Positions 59,514 through 64,000 of a stretch of 64,000 nucleotides of DNA are shown piece by piece. How positions within the stretch are numbered: the first letter of the stretch is position 1; the number at the start of each line of letters is the position of its first letter. The position numbers were made by a program, and so were the translations under genes. The notes beneath the pieces were generated by a model. It had not been told where the DNA came from. It saw nothing but the letters and a program-made list of their open reading frames with translations, and did not search any database. Origin of the DNA: Pollenia angustigena (Eukaryota; Arthropoda; Insecta; Diptera; Polleniidae); assembly GCA_930367215.1 (NCBI GenBank), contig OV884056.1, positions 198,751,310-198,815,309 of the forward strand, given 5' to 3'.

Positions 59514-61008
59514 ATATAAAGGTTTTTTGGTGACAAAATATCATTTAAGAGGCAGAAGTTCCATTTAAGAGGCAGAAGTTTCATCTGCTGCTAAGTTTCT
59601 CTATGAACTATTGCTGTTCAACAAAAGCAGTTTTGCAGTGGAAGTTAGATAGATCCGCCACCTACGAAAAGGTTAATTAAATGATGTATCGATGACTTTG
59701 GAAGATACATTGCAGGTCAATATAATATTTTTGAGCACATCTGCTTAATCGTTATTCCTCTTCTGAAATCGACGCACAAGCCTCTGCTGGCGCAACTTCC
59801 CTTTGGTATTGTGCTCTAGGAGAAAAAGGTGCAAACAATATCTCAAACTTGATCAGTACTTTGAATTGTTTAGATTGTTACAAGATCTTGAGACTATCAA
59901 GGTTCTAAATAAGTTAGTACTGATGGCTTTTCAGAAATCATGTGATGTCTGTAGCTTAATACTAAGTCATGCTGAACATATTAAAAGTTGATTTTAACTT
60001 AAACCTAATAACCGATTTCGGCCTGCTAAAGGACGGTACATCTTGTGCTATTGTTCGACAGAGCTTTACAAGTAGTCATGTTTGGAAATAAATTATCCCG
60101 TCTTCTTTAGAAAACTTGCAACCGTATTCAAAACGAAAATTTCTGTACTCCGACTAGACTCCGCTCATCGAGTGAGCAACTAAAATGTTAATTAAGCTTA
60201 ATCACCATTTAGTCATAAGGTTATTCTAAACACCCCGATTAAGAAAAATTTGTACATCTCGGTTTTAGTTAAATTCAATTTACAGAAATCGCAAATTGAC
60301 AGCAGTTAATCAGGAGTTTAAAAGTCTTTGATCATTCGATAATCATAGTTTTATATAAAAATGTTTTGAATAATAAAACCTTAATCAGAGGATATGCAGT
60401 AACTAAATTTTTGTTTTGAATGCGGGTGTTGCTTTTTAACAAATGTTTCAATAAAATATAAATTGAAAAAAAAATTTCTTATTCACATTTTTTTACAGAT
60501 TTTACCCATTTTGAATCCCTCTTTTATAAACCCAATTTATCAACCGCTCCTATTTTTCCATGCACAAAAATATTTAATTTTTTTCTTTTTGCATTTTATT
60601 AAGCATGTAAATACAATTTAATTTTCATTTTAAAAACTTGCCACTTCATTCAATGCTTTTTGTTGCAAATTTATCGTTGACCAAATGTGTTAAGGTTAAA
60701 AATTACAATCATTTTAAATTTTTGTGATTACATTGAATATTACAATGTATTAAAGACACAGAGACATGGCTACTAAATGTTTGCGATTTTAATTCCCGGA
60801 GATATTATTAAGTTGTAAGCAAAGACCATAAATAATAAAAAATTGAATTAAGGAATTTTCTCTTTTTCTCTCTTTAATGATTGTAATTTAACAAATTGCA
60901 CAAAACATGTGTCAGTTAGTAGCGAGGAATCTCCGCTAAAATGTTTAAAATTGTATAGTTGTTGTGAAATATTCGACAATAGACAATAGATATTTAATAA
61001 AGTCTATC
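59514..61008. other. No gene recognised
   Basis: Includes a 21-bp near-tandem AGAGGCAGAAGTT(C/T)CAT duplication near 59549-59586. The 62-codon frame at 59803-59991 has no recognisable domain and no splice support. Confidence 0.45.
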
Positions 61009-61228
61009 AGGCCGGTTCTGAAAATCTTGTGCTTTTAAAATCACACGTGATTTTGTGGTGTTCTAAAAATCACACCATTTTTGTGTTGTTCGATGTGCTT
61101 TCGGCTATTGAAAATCATACTGAAGAACACAAAAACGGAACACAAAAATATCACACGTATGATTTTTAAAAGGCACATGCGCTTTGAAATCACTTGATTT
61201 GAAATAAAGTGATTTTCAGCACAGGCCT
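61009..61228. mobile_element. 220-bp MITE, family with 18274-18480
   Basis: Ends AGGCCGGTTCTGAAAATC and GATTTTCAGCACAGGCCT. CACACGTGATTTTGTGG inside. It ends about 230 bp before the splice acceptor of the host exon. Confidence 0.85.
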
Positions 61229-61459
61229 GTATAACAAAAATTCATTGTTACTTAAAAATTAAACAATATTCTTGTGTTTTCTAAAAATGTTTCAATTTAT
61301 AATGATAAATTAGATTATGATTAACATTTTGTAATATAAATATTGGTTCCAAATCGTCTTATTATTATTCGTTCTTCCAGTTATTTCTTTTAAAGGAGAT
61401 TTCTCCTTGTAAAGATATACATTTTTACTTATCATAACCGTTTTGTTTCTCTCTTCCAG

Positions 61460-63261
61460 AATCACACTCCATGGCTATACGACAATGTCCAATGCTCGTG
61501 AATTGGCATTGTTAGAGAAATGGTCGTCTGATGGTGCTACAATTATACCACCCCTTTCTTCGCCCACCTCTCCCAAAGCAACAAAATTTTGCTGTTGTCC
61601 AAATCGACGTCGCTATAACATCAAACAACCCAAATTAACCACCACACTACACGTTCGCAACATTTTCGTCGACAACGATTTCAATTTTATCGACGATCCC
61701 ACACTTAACGAAGACGACAACGACAACGGCAATAGTCAAGAATTGCAATTGTCTTTAGAAGACACAAACAACTATAAAAGAGCTGAAAGTTGGCCCAGTG
61801 CTAAACGAGCACACAAATATAATTTGAACAATACGAAATTATTGGAAGCTGAAGTTCACAAGGAAAATTTACAGTACAATGTGGCGTCAGCTAAAGAGAA
61901 CAATGATTATGATGATCTTGATGAAATTGTAAATAATAACAGTAGCAAAGTCATAACGAAAGAATTAAAAACGAAAAAAGAAAACGAACTGGTAGAGGTT
62001 GCAAAAATCGTTGGAGAAGTTGAAGAGGAAGCCGCAAAATGGCGGCATAATAAAAGCTGTCATAATAATCGAAGTAATTGTTTAATGAATGAACACGAAC
62101 GAAAGTCTAATAGCAGCAGATGTTCAACAAATGAATTCACCCACAAACAGCAACTGCAGCAGAAGCAACAACAGCAGCAGCAGCAAATAAAAGAACAAAT
62201 AGAGGAAGTTTTTAGAAAATCAAATGTCAAGAAGCCTTTAAAACAAAGTGGCAATGAAGACGGCAGTAATGCAACTCAACATAACAGACTACAAACGACG
62301 ACTACAGATATTGAAGTTAACAAAGAGTGTGAGAATTTTGAGAAGACAAATGCGAACTTAGAAGCAACTAATGAACAAATCTTAACAAACACAACAACAA
62401 AAACCACATCACCATTAATCCAAAGACTTAGTGAAATAAGTGAACTAAAATCTAGTTTAAGTAAAACAACTTTTAACAATAAAACACACCAACAACAACA
62501 ACAACAACAGCATCAGCAGCAGAAGTCGGATAAACTGCAACATTGTAACAATTGTCAGTTTTGTTTCAATCAAAATTGTCGTAACTTTTCACAACTACAA
62601 CAAAGTTTACAACAACACAACGAAAGTTGCCTTAACAACAATACCTCTTGTATAAAGAACAAGAACAATAACAACAATAAAATGACAATTACTACACAAA
62701 CGAATGTGGCAAATAATCAGCAACGTAAGCGTAGTATTATTCTCAACAATAGCAATAATATTGCTAGTGAATGTGATACATTAACATTGCCACAAGAGCA
62801 AAAAGCAGCAGTAGCATCTAATAATACAACAACAACAACATTGCCTAGTTTAATAACATATTCAACAAAAATGCCAGCAACAACACCAACATCTCCCATA
62901 CCACGTTCTAATGCTACAAACAACACTCCTTTATCACCTCTAACAACAACTGTGATTAAAACTACAATGGTGAAACGTAGTCCTGCTAATGAGTCGACAG
63001 CAATGACGACAACATCACCACCACCAACATCTCCAGCAACGACACCAACATCCGCCTCATTAACGATAGAAAAATCTTTAGCATTCTTAAATAATGTCCA
63101 AGATATCGCTAAGGAGAATAAACCTGCGAACAACAAGTGTTTGACAGTTCCAAAAGCGACAACAAGTACTGTAACTGCAACAACAACAACAGATACGGAA
63201 AATACTGCATTCGCTTCTTTAAGTGTAAAGGAACGTATTGCTGCTTTAGTAGCTGGAAATG
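61460..63261 (+). CDS. Large exon of an unidentified host gene, Gln/Asn/Thr-rich protein
   Basis: Function not recognised. The exon follows a good acceptor (TTTGTTTCTCTCTTCCAG, AG at 61458-61459) and ends at a good donor (G|GTAAGTTAAG, GT at 62-63 of 632xx). The frame is open through the acceptor side; the first in-frame ATG is at 61485 (MSNARELALLEKW), so it could be a start or internal, and 592 codons follow it. An out-of-frame ATG lies at 61471. Seen in the protein: a CCC cluster in a basic patch (KFCCCPNRRRY), an acidic stretch (NEDDNDNG), Lys/Glu-rich likely coiled or disordered segments, two poly-Gln runs (near 62158-62190 and 62488-62523), a Cys-rich patch (HCNNCQFCFNQNC), Asn- and Thr-runs, many S/T-P sites, and LSVKERIAAL at the exon end. 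Low complexity suggests mostly disorder. The gene continues past the window; an adaptor or cytoskeletal scaffold is only a guess. Confidence 0.85.
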
Positions 63262-63637
63262 GTAAGTTAAGATTTTTTTTTTTTTAATTTTTGTTGTCAT
63301 TTACAAAAATGATAAATGTGGTTTTTAACAGGTTATATGGAATAGTATTTGGTTGTAGTCGCTAGAAACTTCTTTAGGAAATTAACATACAGAATTGTAA
63401 ACTATAGTCCTCCTGTCCTTTAAACTGTTGTAAAAATCATTAAAGAAGAACGTTTTTATGTTTCAAAATATGTATATTAAAGCTTTAAGGCAAGGCGAAT
63501 TAATTTTTCAGCTGAGCTACTTTTTTGTAACTCAGGAAGAGACATGTCAAAAGTTACTTGGGTACGTCAAAGATCAACTAAAGCAACAATAAAAATACTA
63601 TGTTGTGTTTTTTTATTGTTGTGTTATCTATTGCCAC
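63262..63637 (+). other. Start of the following intron
   Basis: GTAAGTTAAG at 63262, then AT-rich DNA with poly-T. No second exon is seen before the window ends. Confidence 0.7.
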
Positions 63638-63765
63638 CAGGGATGTCAGATGTGACGATTTTACGTCATTTTGACGATTTTTTTCGCTGAATTTACCAAA
63701 ATGACGATTGACGATTTTGAATGTAGAGTCACTTAGGTGTTGACGATTTAATCCCGTCAATAAAT
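63638..63765. repeat. hAT-like remnant (left end only)
   Basis: CAGGGATGTCAGAT matches the hAT-type end of 27750, followed by repeated TGACGATTTT words. No matching right end was found. The right limit is approximate. Confidence 0.5.
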
Positions 63766-63838
63766 TTAGTTTAAACTTTAATCTTTCATCAAATTTTTAA
63801 CACTTTAATCTGTCATGTAAAGTTTTTTTATTACCGAA

Positions 63839-63999
63839 CGTTTCCACATGCAAGTAATTACTTGCAAGTAGTGTATACGTATTATCAACAAAAAATCGAG
63901 GAAACAGCCGATTGGCTGAATGAACAAAAATTGTGTGAATGTTAGTGAAAAAGTGTCAGTGTATTGAGTTTTTCGAACTTGCACTTGCATGTGGAAACG
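63839..63999. mobile_element. 161-bp MITE with 17-bp TIR
   Basis: CGTTTCCACATGCAAGT (63839-63855) is inverted at 63983-63999. Additional ACTTGCA words follow inside both ends. The right flank lies outside the window, so a target duplication cannot be checked. Confidence 0.75.
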
Positions 64000-64000
64000 G

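Noticed and set aside
62717..63136. 139-codon minus-strand frame rich in Val/Leu
   Set aside because: Antisense of the Thr/Asn-rich part of the host exon; composition is explained by ACA/AAC codons read backwards.

Overview
The window looks like nuclear DNA from a higher (brachyceran, probably calyptrate) fly. It is very AT-rich, almost free of conserved coding sequence, has one poly-Gln/poly-Asn/Thr-rich exon of the kind typical of fly regulatory or cytoskeletal genes, and is full of dipteran-style transposable elements. The assignment is inferred from style and repeat content, not from a species-specific marker. No prokaryotic gene organisation, CRISPR array, canonical tRNA or rRNA gene was seen.

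Only two long reading frames look like intact proteins. (1) Positions 20732-22768 (minus strand) encode a 678-residue Transib-family, RAG1-related DDE transposase. It sits in a complete 3,882-bp element (20046-23927) with 36-bp perfect terminal inverted repeats and a 5-bp CGCCG target duplication. (2) Positions 61460-63261 (plus strand) form one large exon of a host gene, bounded by a good splice acceptor and donor, that continues beyond the window. The ~61 kb before it could be one long intron or intergenic DNA; I cannot tell which.

The rest is a palimpsest of mobile elements, many nested. 0.3-0.7 kb: foldback element. 7.4-11.4 kb: two diverged copies of a segment rich in a GCAACATGTTGC palindrome. 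12.5-14.9 kb: a Harbinger-type MITE interrupted by a tandem array of a tRNA-derived SINE, beside an uninterrupted copy. 16.6-18.0 kb: pogo-like element with a MITE inside. 19.9-24.3 kb: pogo-like element split by the Transib. 24.4-24.9 kb: inverted SINE pair. 27.7-28.7 kb: hAT-like element with another inverted-repeat element inside. 30.4-33.1 kb: diverged tandem repeats. 33.1-34.7 kb: dead Jockey-like LINE inside an inverted-repeat element. 37.5-38.3 kb: nested inverted-repeat elements. 38.36-40.06 kb: non-autonomous Helitron with internal ~380-bp tandem repeats. 51.0-51.7 kb: Harbinger-type MITE. 52.4-55.4 kb: a second, larger LINE inserted in a dispersed repeat. 57.2-57.6 kb: hAT MITE with a perfect 8-bp target duplication. 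61.0 kb: a MITE just upstream of the host exon.

Functionally, only the Transib transposase appears to be a candidate active enzyme. Both LINE reverse transcriptases carry nonsense mutations. The small elements would depend on enzymes encoded elsewhere in the genome.
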